Made by a program: the position numbers and the translations under genes. From Ignavibacteria bacterium (GTDB lineage Bacteria; Bacteroidota; Ignavibacteria; Ignavibacteriales; SURF-24), in assembly GCA_025612245.1 (NCBI GenBank), contig JAAXKQ010000006.1, positions 124,001-188,000 of the forward strand: a stretch of DNA of 64,000 nucleotides, in the 5' to 3' direction. Positions 45,320 through 53,336 of this stretch are shown piece after piece; within the stretch, counting starts at the first letter, position 1, and each line of letters opens with the position of its first letter. The notes beneath the pieces are model-generated. The model was not told the DNA's origin, did no database searches, and saw nothing but the letters and a program-made list of their open reading frames with translations.

Positions 45320-45800
45320 TACCTTTACTTCCGAATTTGTTTCTTAACTCTTTTATGGCTTCCATCAGCTCAATTTTGTTCTCATAGTCGTATGGCATGA
45401 TAATCAGTGGAAGCCTTCTGTTTCTTACTTTAATTCTAATTATCCTGAATGATCTTACCCTTGAATGCCTTCTTTCCTTTGTCTGCTTTATGCTGACTAT
45501 GTCTGTAAACTTTACAATTCTGGTCTTGCTTCCCTTTTTTATCACCAGCTCATCGCTCCTGAATTCTAAGTACCTGTTCAGGTACAGATTATACAGCAGG
45601 CTTACCAGGGCAATGAGCAGTATCAGAATGAAAAAGTATATCACGGGATCCTTCAGAATCATCCTGAAGGAGTCCTCAAGAAACATTCCTTTTATAAACA
45701 CATAGAGCAGGAAAGCAATAAAATAAATAATTGTCGACTGATAGTAAAATGAAAGATTGTACTTAAAAATCTTTCTTTTAGCTGCAGTTGCTGTTGTCAT
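45312..45800 (-). CDS. uncharacterised two-helix membrane protein X in the dcw cluster
   Basis: The protein has 162 residues. Two hydrophobic helices (about 22-40 and 52-72) are followed by a soluble, highly basic strand-rich domain (RYLEFRSDELVIKKGSKTRI to EAIKELRNKF). The alternating strands, the D-E-L-V-I-K-K-G turn and the final helix resemble a bacterial PH-like domain (YdbT/YcxB type). That assignment is by pattern only. It overlaps murG by four bases and murC by eight, so it is translated with them and likely acts in cell-wall synthesis or division at the inner membrane. I do not recognise it as a named dcw gene. Confidence 0.8.
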   Translation of the reverse strand: MTTATAAKRKIFKYNLSFYYQSTIIYFIAFLLYVFIKGMFLEDSFRMILKDPVIYFFILILLIALVSLLYNLYLNRYLEFRSDELVIKKGSKTRIVKFTDIVSIKQTKERRHSRVRSFRIIRIKVRNRRLPLIIMPYDYENKIELMEAIKELRNKFGSKGNV

Positions 45801-46900
45801 AACGACTCCGCCAGCTTTATTGCATTTTGCGCCACTATTAAGGCGGCGTCAGGTTTACTAAACAGTTTAACGTTGCTTGAAAGCCTTTCCAGCTTCTCTT
45901 TGTCGAAAATTACTTCAAGTACCCTGCCTGCAAGTTCCTGGCTTGCCTTGTCATCGGGCTGCAGAATTGCAGCTTGCTTATCCGAAAGCGACTTTGCATT
46001 TAAGTACTGATGATTTGCCGCCACATTTGGCGAGGGTACAAATATCGTCGGGATGCCGAGCATTGTAATTTCTGCAATCGTCGTGGCCCCGGCTCTTGAA
46101 ATCAAGAGGTCACACGCCGAAAATGCCGCACCCATGTCCTCAATAAACGGATTTATCCATACAGAAGGCGCCTCAAGGCTTTTATAAACGTCGTAATAGT
46201 TCTTACCCGTCTGCCAGATAACCTGAATATCTTTCTCCAGCAAAGCCGGAATTGCTTTAGAGACCGCCTCATTGACTGATCTTGCCCCAAGGCTGCCACC
46301 AAGGACTAAAAGTGTTTTCTTTCCTTCAGAAAGGTTAAATTTCTTCAGAGCCTCGGACTTTTCTACAAGATGAAGACTTGAGCGTACCGGGTTTCCCGTT
46401 ACAAAAAGCTTTGACTTGTCCTTCAGGTACTTTTTCGAATCCTCAAAACTCAGGTGAACCTCGTTTGCCCTTTTCTCAAGGAGCCTCGTTGTTATTCCAG
46501 GGTAGCTGTTCTGCTCAAGGAGGATTACCTTTGCCCCCATTACCGATGCTCCCCAGACGGCAGGACCCGAGACATAACCGCCTGATCCTATGGCAACCCT
46601 CGGCTTAAAGCGGATGTTGATCCACAATGACTGCAGTGCCGAGACGACAAGCTTCAGCGGGAAAAGAATGTTCTGAATGTCAAACCTGCGCGCAAAACCC
46701 TTTATCCAGATTGTACTGAAATTGTACCCCAGTTTTGGAACTACAACCGACTCAATTTTGGACTTAGTACCCAGGAAGAGAAATTCGGCCTCGGGCCTGA
46801 GCATCCTGATTTTTTCTGCCACCGCAATAGCCGGGAACAGATGCCCCCCAGTGCCGCCTCCGGCAAACAAAAAGCGATATTTATTCTCTGTTTTTTTCAT
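45797..46900 (-). CDS. murG: undecaprenyl-PP-MurNAc-pentapeptide GlcNAc transferase
   Basis: MurG adds GlcNAc to lipid I to make lipid II at the inner membrane. The 367-residue GT28 protein has FAGGGTGGHLFPAIAVAE (about 10-27, first G-loop), GSGGYVSGPAVWGAS and VLGGSLGARSVNEA (second Rossmann domain), and RAGATTIAEIT with the UDP-GlcNAc contacts. Start and end each overlap a neighbour by four bases (ftsW upstream, gene X downstream). Confidence 0.97.
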   Translation of the reverse strand: MKKTENKYRFLFAGGGTGGHLFPAIAVAEKIRMLRPEAEFLFLGTKSKIESVVVPKLGYNFSTIWIKGFARRFDIQNILFPLKLVVSALQSLWINIRFKPRVAIGSGGYVSGPAVWGASVMGAKVILLEQNSYPGITTRLLEKRANEVHLSFEDSKKYLKDKSKLFVTGNPVRSSLHLVEKSEALKKFNLSEGKKTLLVLGGSLGARSVNEAVSKAIPALLEKDIQVIWQTGKNYYDVYKSLEAPSVWINPFIEDMGAAFSACDLLISRAGATTIAEITMLGIPTIFVPSPNVAANHQYLNAKSLSDKQAAILQPDDKASQELAGRVLEVIFDKEKLERLSSNVKLFSKPDAALIVAQNAIKLAESL

Positions 46901-48030
46901 TTACTTACTGACTCGCTTGCCTGCGAGGTCTTTAACTTGTACTTGTGCGATTTTACCGCAATGTTAACTATAACCCCGGCAGCCCCGCACATGAAAATTA
47001 TTGATGTTCCGCCGTAGCTTATAAAGGGAAGCGGAATTCCTGTTGTCGGAAATATTCCGGTAACAACAGCTGCATTTATAAATGCACTGATAATAATAGT
47101 AAAACTTATTCCAAAAGCAAGCAGCTGACCAAATTTATCTTTGGCATTTTTTGCAATAATTATACCCGCAAAGAAAATCACCAGGTATATGAGCAGTATT
47201 ACAACAACTCCCAGAAAACCCAGTTCCTCACCCATGATGGAAAATATGAAGTCGCCGTATGCTTCAGGCAAAAACAGGTTGCTTTGCCTGCTTTGTCCTA
47301 AACCAAGCCCCAAAAATCCGCCGCTTCCGAGTGCAATTTTAGCCTGTGCCACCTGGAGGTTAATTTCACTTCCGCTTCCAAAACTGTGAAAGAATGTCAG
47401 GATTCTCTGCCTTGAATGATGAAACATCATCATAAAACAAAACGCTGCAATGCCTGCAAGCCCGACCGTGGAGACAATGTGCGAAATCTTTGCCCCTCCA
47501 ATAAAAAGAAGAGTAAAAGCGATTGTCGAAACCACAAGGCTTGTACTGACGTTAGGCTGTACAAATATCAGTCCGGCAATTATTATAATCCAAACCAGGG
47601 GATACTTAAAGCCGTTCTTATAATCCTGGAGCTCGTCGCCTTTGGCCTCTATCAGGTAGGCCAGGTGCACAATGAGAAAGAACTTTGCAATTTCAGAGGG
47701 CTGAAACGAAAAAAGCCCGAGATTTATCCATCTTCCTGCCCCTTTTACGTTTGGAGCAATAAACAATGTCAGTACGAGCAGTCCGGCAACCCCGATAATG
47801 ATTTTCTTGCTGTAAACCCTGTAGAGTTCATACGGAATAACCGAGAACAGTACGAGGGAGAAAATTGCAATAACCACCCTGATAATATGAGCAGAAAAAA
47901 GTCTGTAAAGGTTGTCATGAAATCTTAAAGCACTGTAGGCGCTGCTTGCACTTAGTACCAGAGCCGAACCTACAATTATTAAGGCCAAAATCGCGATATA
48001 GAATATTCTGCTTAAATACTTCAGGTTCAT
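46897..48030 (-). CDS. ftsW: SEDS glycosyltransferase FtsW
   Basis: The protein has 377 residues with ten hydrophobic helices. FtsW polymerises lipid II at the septum with FtsI. SEDS signatures seen are the GAGRWINLGLFSFQPSEIAKFF segment (about 95-115) and QSNLFLPEAYGDFIFSIMGEELGF, with the late TTGIPLPFISYGGTS. Being between murD and murG, with ftsI in the same operon, argues for FtsW over RodA. It has four-base overlaps on both sides. Confidence 0.96.
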   Translation of the reverse strand: MNLKYLSRIFYIAILALIIVGSALVLSASSAYSALRFHDNLYRLFSAHIIRVVIAIFSLVLFSVIPYELYRVYSKKIIIGVAGLLVLTLFIAPNVKGAGRWINLGLFSFQPSEIAKFFLIVHLAYLIEAKGDELQDYKNGFKYPLVWIIIIAGLIFVQPNVSTSLVVSTIAFTLLFIGGAKISHIVSTVGLAGIAAFCFMMMFHHSRQRILTFFHSFGSGSEINLQVAQAKIALGSGGFLGLGLGQSRQSNLFLPEAYGDFIFSIMGEELGFLGVVVILLIYLVIFFAGIIIAKNAKDKFGQLLAFGISFTIIISAFINAAVVTGIFPTTGIPLPFISYGGTSIIFMCGAAGVIVNIAVKSHKYKLKTSQASESVSK

Positions 48031-49376
48031 AATTTATTTACGGCTTCCTTAAATACTCTTCCCCTGTGTTCATAATCATTGAACATATCGAAGCTTGCAC
48101 AAGCAGGTGAAAGCAGTACTACGTCGTTTTCCCTTGCCTCGCTGCTTGCCGTATTTACGCATTCTTCCAGCGACTTCTTGATTTCCACTTTTACCAGGCT
48201 ATGGAAGAAATTAAAAACCTTATCGGCCGATGAGCCGATGGCATAGATCTTTTTTACCTTTTTTATAACCAGGTCCCTGATCTGGTTATAGTCATTTCCC
48301 TTATCTTTCCCCCCAAGTATGAGGAAAATCGGCTCCTCAAAGCTCCTTAAGGCATACCAGACCGAGTCAACGTTTGTTGCCTTGGAATCGTTTATGTATT
48401 TAACCCCGTCGAGCTCGCGCACAAATTCGAGGCGGTGTTCAACTCCGGGGAAATTTCCAAGAGCAGACTTTATCTTGTCGTTATCCAGGTTAAATATCTT
48501 AGCAATTATGATAACAGCCATTGCGTTTGCGTAGTTGTGCTCGCCTACGAGGCTGAATTCGTTTATGCCGCAGCTGAATTCAACGTTGCCATTGCGCCTA
48601 TAGACCATTTTCCCGTCTTCCAGGCAGGCACCGTCGGAAACCGTCTTGTGAAGAGAGAAATATAACCTTTTGACATTTGGGTTGCTGATTTCCCCGGGCG
48701 TCCTTTCGTCATCTGCATTGAGTATCAGGAAGTCGTTTTCATCCTGGTTCTTGAAGACGTTCAGCTTTGAGTTTATATAATTCTGCAGTTCATGGCCGTA
48801 ACGGTCCAGGTGATCCGGCGTAATGTTCAGAATGGTTGCAACCGATGGCTTGAATGTATCCACATGGTCCAGCTGGAAGCTTGAGGTCTCAAGAGCCACG
48901 CATTCATCCTCTTTGACGTTTAAGACGACGTCAGAGAAAGCAATGCCTATGTTGCCAGCAAGATAAGTCTTAAGTCCGCATTCATTCAGAACGTGTGCGC
49001 ACAGGCTTGTGGTAGTGGTTTTGCCGTTTGTACCTGTAATGGAAATTATTTTTCCTTTGCAGAAATTGGAGGCAAATTCCACTTCGCTAATTATCTTAAT
49101 TCCCTTTGCCCTTGCATTAACAAGCACCTGGGAGTCCGAAGGCACCCCGGGAGATGTAATCATAAATTCGCAGTCATATACTCTTTCTGAATGCCCTGCA
49201 AATTCGTATGAAATGTTTTCGCCGTCTAGTAGCTCAAGATTCTTCTGAATCTTTTCCTTTGGAGCAGAATCACTTACAAATGGAACACCGCCAAGGCTCT
49301 TTACCAGCCTGGCAGCACCAAGTCCGCTCCTGACGGCGCCGATTATGCTTATTTTCTTACCCGCTATGCTGATCAT
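48027..49376 (-). CDS. murD: UDP-N-acetylmuramoylalanine-D-glutamate ligase
   Basis: MurD adds D-glutamate to UDP-MurNAc-L-Ala. The 449-residue protein shows SIIGAVRSGLGAARL at the UDP end, SITGTNGKTTTTSL as the ATP loop, ALETSSFQLD and NITPDHLDRYG in the central domain, and NDSKATNVDSVWYAL, LILGGKDKG and LSPACASFDMFNDYEHRG, which is diagnostic of MurD. It overlaps mraY upstream and ftsW downstream by four bases each. Confidence 0.97.
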   Translation of the reverse strand: MISIAGKKISIIGAVRSGLGAARLVKSLGGVPFVSDSAPKEKIQKNLELLDGENISYEFAGHSERVYDCEFMITSPGVPSDSQVLVNARAKGIKIISEVEFASNFCKGKIISITGTNGKTTTTSLCAHVLNECGLKTYLAGNIGIAFSDVVLNVKEDECVALETSSFQLDHVDTFKPSVATILNITPDHLDRYGHELQNYINSKLNVFKNQDENDFLILNADDERTPGEISNPNVKRLYFSLHKTVSDGACLEDGKMVYRRNGNVEFSCGINEFSLVGEHNYANAMAVIIIAKIFNLDNDKIKSALGNFPGVEHRLEFVRELDGVKYINDSKATNVDSVWYALRSFEEPIFLILGGKDKGNDYNQIRDLVIKKVKKIYAIGSSADKVFNFFHSLVKVEIKKSLEECVNTASSEARENDVVLLSPACASFDMFNDYEHRGRVFKEAVNKL

Positions 49377-50482
49377 CTTATCTTAAATGTTGTTAAACTG
49401 AAAATTGTTAAAATAATCGTCAGGATGTAAAACCTGACCACAATTTTGGGTTCCGGCCATCCCATCAGTTCGAAATGGTGATGGACTGGAGCCATCTTGA
49501 AAATTCTTCTGCCCTCGCCGTATCTGATCTTTGTATACTTAAAATAGAGCCTCTGTATGATCACGGAAACCGTCTCAAGGAAGAATACTCCTCCTAGAAT
49601 CGGAATCAGGAGCTCTTTTTTTATGAGTATCATAATGATGCCGAAAGCGCCGCCAAGCGCTAGTGAACCCGTATCACCCATAAATATCTGGGCCGGATAA
49701 AAATTAAACCACAGGAAGCCCAGCGATGCCCCCAGAACTGCGGCAACAAAGACTATCAGTTCACCGGAACCCGGCAGGTAAACTATGTTCAGGTAGTCTG
49801 CATAAATGATATTTCCTGAGACGTAACTTAAAATTGCAAGAGCTATCATTACAATCATTACATTGCCGATTGCAAGCCCGTCCAGTCCGTCAGTAAGGTT
49901 GACGGCGTTTGAGGTAGCCGTAATGATAAAGACAACCGCCGGAATATAAAGGTATGAGAAATCAAAATTTGTATCCTTAAAAAACGGTAGTGTTGTTATC
50001 GAGTTAACATCCCTGAACTGCGGCAGAAAATAGACCGTCACTCCTACCACAAGGCCTATTAAGATCTGTCCTAAAAGCTTGTATCTTGCTATAAGGCCGT
50101 TGGGAAACTTTTTCATTACCTTCAGGTAGTCGTCCAGGAACCCGACGCCGCTGAGCCAGAGCGTGCCGACCGTTACAAGAATTATGTAGATACTTTTAAT
50201 GTCGCTCCAGAAAAGCACGGGCACTATGACTGAGAAGATAATGATAATTCCTCCCATCGTAGGCGTTCCGGCCTTTGACCAGTGGCTCTTTGGTCCGTCA
50301 ATTTTCTTTGCCTCGCCGATCTGTTTTTTTCTCAAGTAGTGTATGAGCTTGGGCCCTAAGTACAAGGATAAGAACAGCGACGAAATTGCCGACAGAGCAG
50401 CCCTGAAAGTTAAAAACCTGAAAAGGTCAAATCCCGGGGGGCTAAAAACTTTGTTAATATATTCCAACAAATAATAAAACAT
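49373..50482 (-). CDS. mraY: phospho-N-acetylmuramoyl-pentapeptide transferase
   Basis: MraY makes lipid I by moving phospho-MurNAc-pentapeptide to undecaprenyl phosphate. The 369-residue protein has about ten helices. Motifs are KAGTPTMGGIIII (about 70-82), GFLDDYLKV with the catalytic aspartates, NLTDGLDGLA (the NLTDGxDGLA signature), FMGDTGSLALGG and MAPVHHHFELMGWPE near the C-terminus. It stands five bases after murF. Confidence 0.97.
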   Translation of the reverse strand: MFYYLLEYINKVFSPPGFDLFRFLTFRAALSAISSLFLSLYLGPKLIHYLRKKQIGEAKKIDGPKSHWSKAGTPTMGGIIIIFSVIVPVLFWSDIKSIYIILVTVGTLWLSGVGFLDDYLKVMKKFPNGLIARYKLLGQILIGLVVGVTVYFLPQFRDVNSITTLPFFKDTNFDFSYLYIPAVVFIITATSNAVNLTDGLDGLAIGNVMIVMIALAILSYVSGNIIYADYLNIVYLPGSGELIVFVAAVLGASLGFLWFNFYPAQIFMGDTGSLALGGAFGIIMILIKKELLIPILGGVFFLETVSVIIQRLYFKYTKIRYGEGRRIFKMAPVHHHFELMGWPEPKIVVRFYILTIILTIFSLTTFKIR

Positions 50483-50487
50483 CTCTT

Positions 50488-51870
50488 TTACTTTCTTCCT
50501 TCCAAAATTTTTACGAATTCTTCCATTTTCATTCCACGCGACCCTTTAACAAGAATAACCGACTTTTCAAAGTCATTATTTGCCAGAAAATCTGCCAATG
50601 AGCTTCTATCCTTAAAATGCCTGCTGGTAATTTTTCCATTCTGAAGTTCACCATTCAGGTTCTTCATCCATTTACCAAGCGTGTAAACTTCATGAATCTT
50701 GTTTTTCCTGACAGACTTTGCAAGATCCTTATGCGCCTGCAGTGCTTCACTGCCAAGCTCGAACATGTCACCCAGGACTGCAACTTTTTTCCTGTCTTCA
50801 AAACCACTTATGAATTCAAATGCGGATTTCATTGAAAGAGGGTTTGCGTTATAGGTATCATCTACCAGAATAAACCCGTCATGGACTTTTACGTTGAGCC
50901 GTTTATCCACGGCTTTGAGTTTTTTGGCACCGCTTTTCAGCTGTGAGGCACTCAGCCCCATCTCAAGAGCTATGGCAGAGGCAGCAAGAAAATTCTTTGC
51001 ACTGCTTAAGCCATGGATCGGCAGCTGGACTTCAATTTCCTTGCCCTTGTAGTTAATGCAAAGTTTAGTTTTACCTTCCTTGCCAACTCCTTTAATGGTG
51101 CCTTTTATAGCAGGGCTGCCTTCAAAGCCGAATGTAACGGCATTTTTATATTCTTTAAGTTTTTTCTTTAATATTTTGTCGTCGGTATTAAGAAATATCC
51201 TGGCCTCAGGCCCGTTCTGGGCTTTGAAGAGTGCCAGCTTTTCCTCTGCCACACCATTCAGGTCGTGCAGAAACTCCAGGTGCGACTCGCCGATATTTGT
51301 AATGAGTGCAAAATCGGGTCTTGCTATCTGTGCCGTATAGGCAATTTCACCGAAGTGATTTGTACCGAGTTCAAGAACCAGCGCATCTTTACTGCCACCC
51401 GTTGAAAGGATGGTAAGAGGAACGCCAATGTGATTATTGTTATTTGAAAGCGTTTTGGCTACACTGAACTTTTCTTCCAGCAGCTGCGAGAGGATCTCTT
51501 TAGTGGTGGTTTTCCCGTTGCTGCCCGTAATACCGACTACCCTTGCCTTCAGCTTAAAGCGCCACATTGCCGCCAGCTCGCCATAGGCCTTTGTTGTATC
51601 TTTTACCGTTACGAGCGTAACCTCAACGTCGTCAAAATCCTTCAGCTTATTTTTGTTGATGACAACTGCCGAAGCCCCTTTCTTTACGGCGTCTTCAACA
51701 AACTTGTGCCCGTCCATTTTATCACCCTTGATGGCGACAAAAATGGATCCTTTCTTTATGGTCCTTGTATCGGTTGATACGACGGCAGATGAAGAAAAGG
51801 TATCGGGGTTATAGATCACCGCTCCCGTCAAATTAAACAGATCTTCTAGTGTAATCCTGGGCTTATTCAT
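50488..51870 (-). CDS. murF: UDP-MurNAc-tripeptide-D-Ala-D-Ala ligase
   Basis: MurF completes the pentapeptide by adding D-Ala-D-Ala. The 460-residue protein shows STDTRTIKKGSIFVAIKG (UDP domain), GITGSNGKTTTKEIL (ATP loop), LELGTNHFGEI and NIGESHLEF centrally, and VDDTYNANPLSMKSAF, AVLGDMFELG and VLVKGSRGMKMEE, which separates it from MurE. It overlaps murE by eight bases. No ddl gene is in the cluster. Confidence 0.97.
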   Translation of the reverse strand: MNKPRITLEDLFNLTGAVIYNPDTFSSSAVVSTDTRTIKKGSIFVAIKGDKMDGHKFVEDAVKKGASAVVINKNKLKDFDDVEVTLVTVKDTTKAYGELAAMWRFKLKARVVGITGSNGKTTTKEILSQLLEEKFSVAKTLSNNNNHIGVPLTILSTGGSKDALVLELGTNHFGEIAYTAQIARPDFALITNIGESHLEFLHDLNGVAEEKLALFKAQNGPEARIFLNTDDKILKKKLKEYKNAVTFGFEGSPAIKGTIKGVGKEGKTKLCINYKGKEIEVQLPIHGLSSAKNFLAASAIALEMGLSASQLKSGAKKLKAVDKRLNVKVHDGFILVDDTYNANPLSMKSAFEFISGFEDRKKVAVLGDMFELGSEALQAHKDLAKSVRKNKIHEVYTLGKWMKNLNGELQNGKITSRHFKDRSSLADFLANNDFEKSVILVKGSRGMKMEEFVKILEGRK

Positions 51871-53335
51871 TTCTTAAGTACTTCCCGGCAATTTCAATGT
51901 CTGAAAAATGGTTTCTTACGCCTTTAATTTCCTGATAGGTCTCGTGCCCTTTGCCGGCAATGAGAATAACTGCGTTACTCTCAGAGTGCTCGATTGCCGT
52001 TTTTATGGCCTCTTCCCTGTTCTCAATAACCTTGTAGTTATTTTTTTCTATTCCTTTTGTTATCTCGGAAATAATTTCCATCGGGTCCTCGAACCTTGGG
52101 TTATCCGAGGTAACAATGGCCTGATTGCTCAGTTCGCTTGCAATTTTCCCCATAATGGGCCTTTTTGTCCGGTCCCTGTTGCCCCCGCAGCCAAATACGG
52201 TATAAACCGGGTTCTGCCCTTTTGTAATATTATGTATTGCAAGGAGTGCTTTTTCCAGGCTGTCAGCCGTATGGCTGTAGTCAACTATTACTTTTTTATC
52301 CTTATAGCTTATAGTTTCAAACCTTCCTGCTACCTGCGCGGTGGTATCAATTCCTTTTATAATTTCTTCGGTTTTGATGCCAAGCACGCTGCAAATTGCA
52401 AAGGCAGCCGTGGCATTAAATGCATTAAACTCGCCTACAAGGCGGGTTTTGATCCTGAAGTCCTCGGCATTGTATCGTATGATAAAAGAAGTTCCGTTCA
52501 GGTCGTAGCTGATGTCGCTTATCTGGAAGTCTACGCCTTCCTTAGTGCCGTAAGAGAAGGTTTTTGCCTTTGTCGCTGCAATAACTCTTTCTGAGCTGGG
52601 GTCATTCGCGTTATATACTACAAAGGCATCCTCAGCCAGTTCATCGAACAGTATCTTCTTTGCCTTCAGGTATTCTTCAAATGTTTTGTGAAAATCCAGG
52701 TGATCTGAAGTAATGTTTGTAAAAACCGAACCTTTGAAAGAAAGATTCTTCACCCTGTTCAAGACCAGTGAGTGCGATGAAACCTCCATTACAGCATGTG
52801 TGCATCCTTCAGCTGCCATTGTGGCGAAGAGCTGGTTTAAGTCGGATGACTCGGGGGTTGTCATGGTGGTATAGATTCTCTTCTCGGCAATGAAATTTGC
52901 AATTGTGCCGATCATTCCGGTCTTAAAGCCCGCCGTCTCAAAGATATTCTTCACATAGAAGGATGTTGTTGTCTTGCCCTTTGTACCGGTAATTCCCACG
53001 AGCTGAAGCTTTTTTGAGGGTTCCTTGTAAAAGGCATTTGAAATTTCAGCCAGTGCCTGACGGCTGTTCCTGACAAGTATCTTTGTAACGTTGCGGTGAA
53101 TAAAAACTTCGTTTGGGATTACCGTGTCATTTTCAAGGACTACAGCTGTAGCCCCCTTATTTATTGCATCGAGTATATATTTATGTCCGTCGGTGTTAAA
53201 ACCAGTTATGGCAACAAAGAGAGTATTCTTTTTAACCGTCCTCGAGTCGTATGAAATTGCTTCAATATCCTTGCGTTCAACTTCACCGGCAAGCTGTATT
53301 ACCCTGATACTATTTACAAGCTTTGTTAATTCCAT
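51863..53335 (-). CDS. murE: UDP-MurNAc-L-alanyl-D-glutamate-meso-DAP ligase
   Basis: MurE adds the third residue of the stem peptide. The 490-residue protein has SYDSRTVKKNTLFVAITG, GITGTKGKTTTSFY (ATP loop), TTPESSDL, EVSSHSLVLNRV and VIVDYSHTADSLEKAL. The specificity signature is DNPR (in TSDNPRFEDP), which marks meso-diaminopimelate enzymes, in contrast to the DDPN of lysine-adding MurE. So the peptidoglycan of this organism is predicted to be of the DAP type. It overlaps murF by eight bases. Confidence 0.97.
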   Translation of the reverse strand: MELTKLVNSIRVIQLAGEVERKDIEAISYDSRTVKKNTLFVAITGFNTDGHKYILDAINKGATAVVLENDTVIPNEVFIHRNVTKILVRNSRQALAEISNAFYKEPSKKLQLVGITGTKGKTTTSFYVKNIFETAGFKTGMIGTIANFIAEKRIYTTMTTPESSDLNQLFATMAAEGCTHAVMEVSSHSLVLNRVKNLSFKGSVFTNITSDHLDFHKTFEEYLKAKKILFDELAEDAFVVYNANDPSSERVIAATKAKTFSYGTKEGVDFQISDISYDLNGTSFIIRYNAEDFRIKTRLVGEFNAFNATAAFAICSVLGIKTEEIIKGIDTTAQVAGRFETISYKDKKVIVDYSHTADSLEKALLAIHNITKGQNPVYTVFGCGGNRDRTKRPIMGKIASELSNQAIVTSDNPRFEDPMEIISEITKGIEKNNYKVIENREEAIKTAIEHSESNAVILIAGKGHETYQEIKGVRNHFSDIEIAGKYLRNE

Positions 53336-53336
53336 C

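Noticed and set aside
51908-52594. A 228-codon rightward frame opposite murE
   Set aside because: It is cysteine- and aromatic-rich, antisense to conserved murE coding sequence and has no start site. It is a mirror frame of murE.
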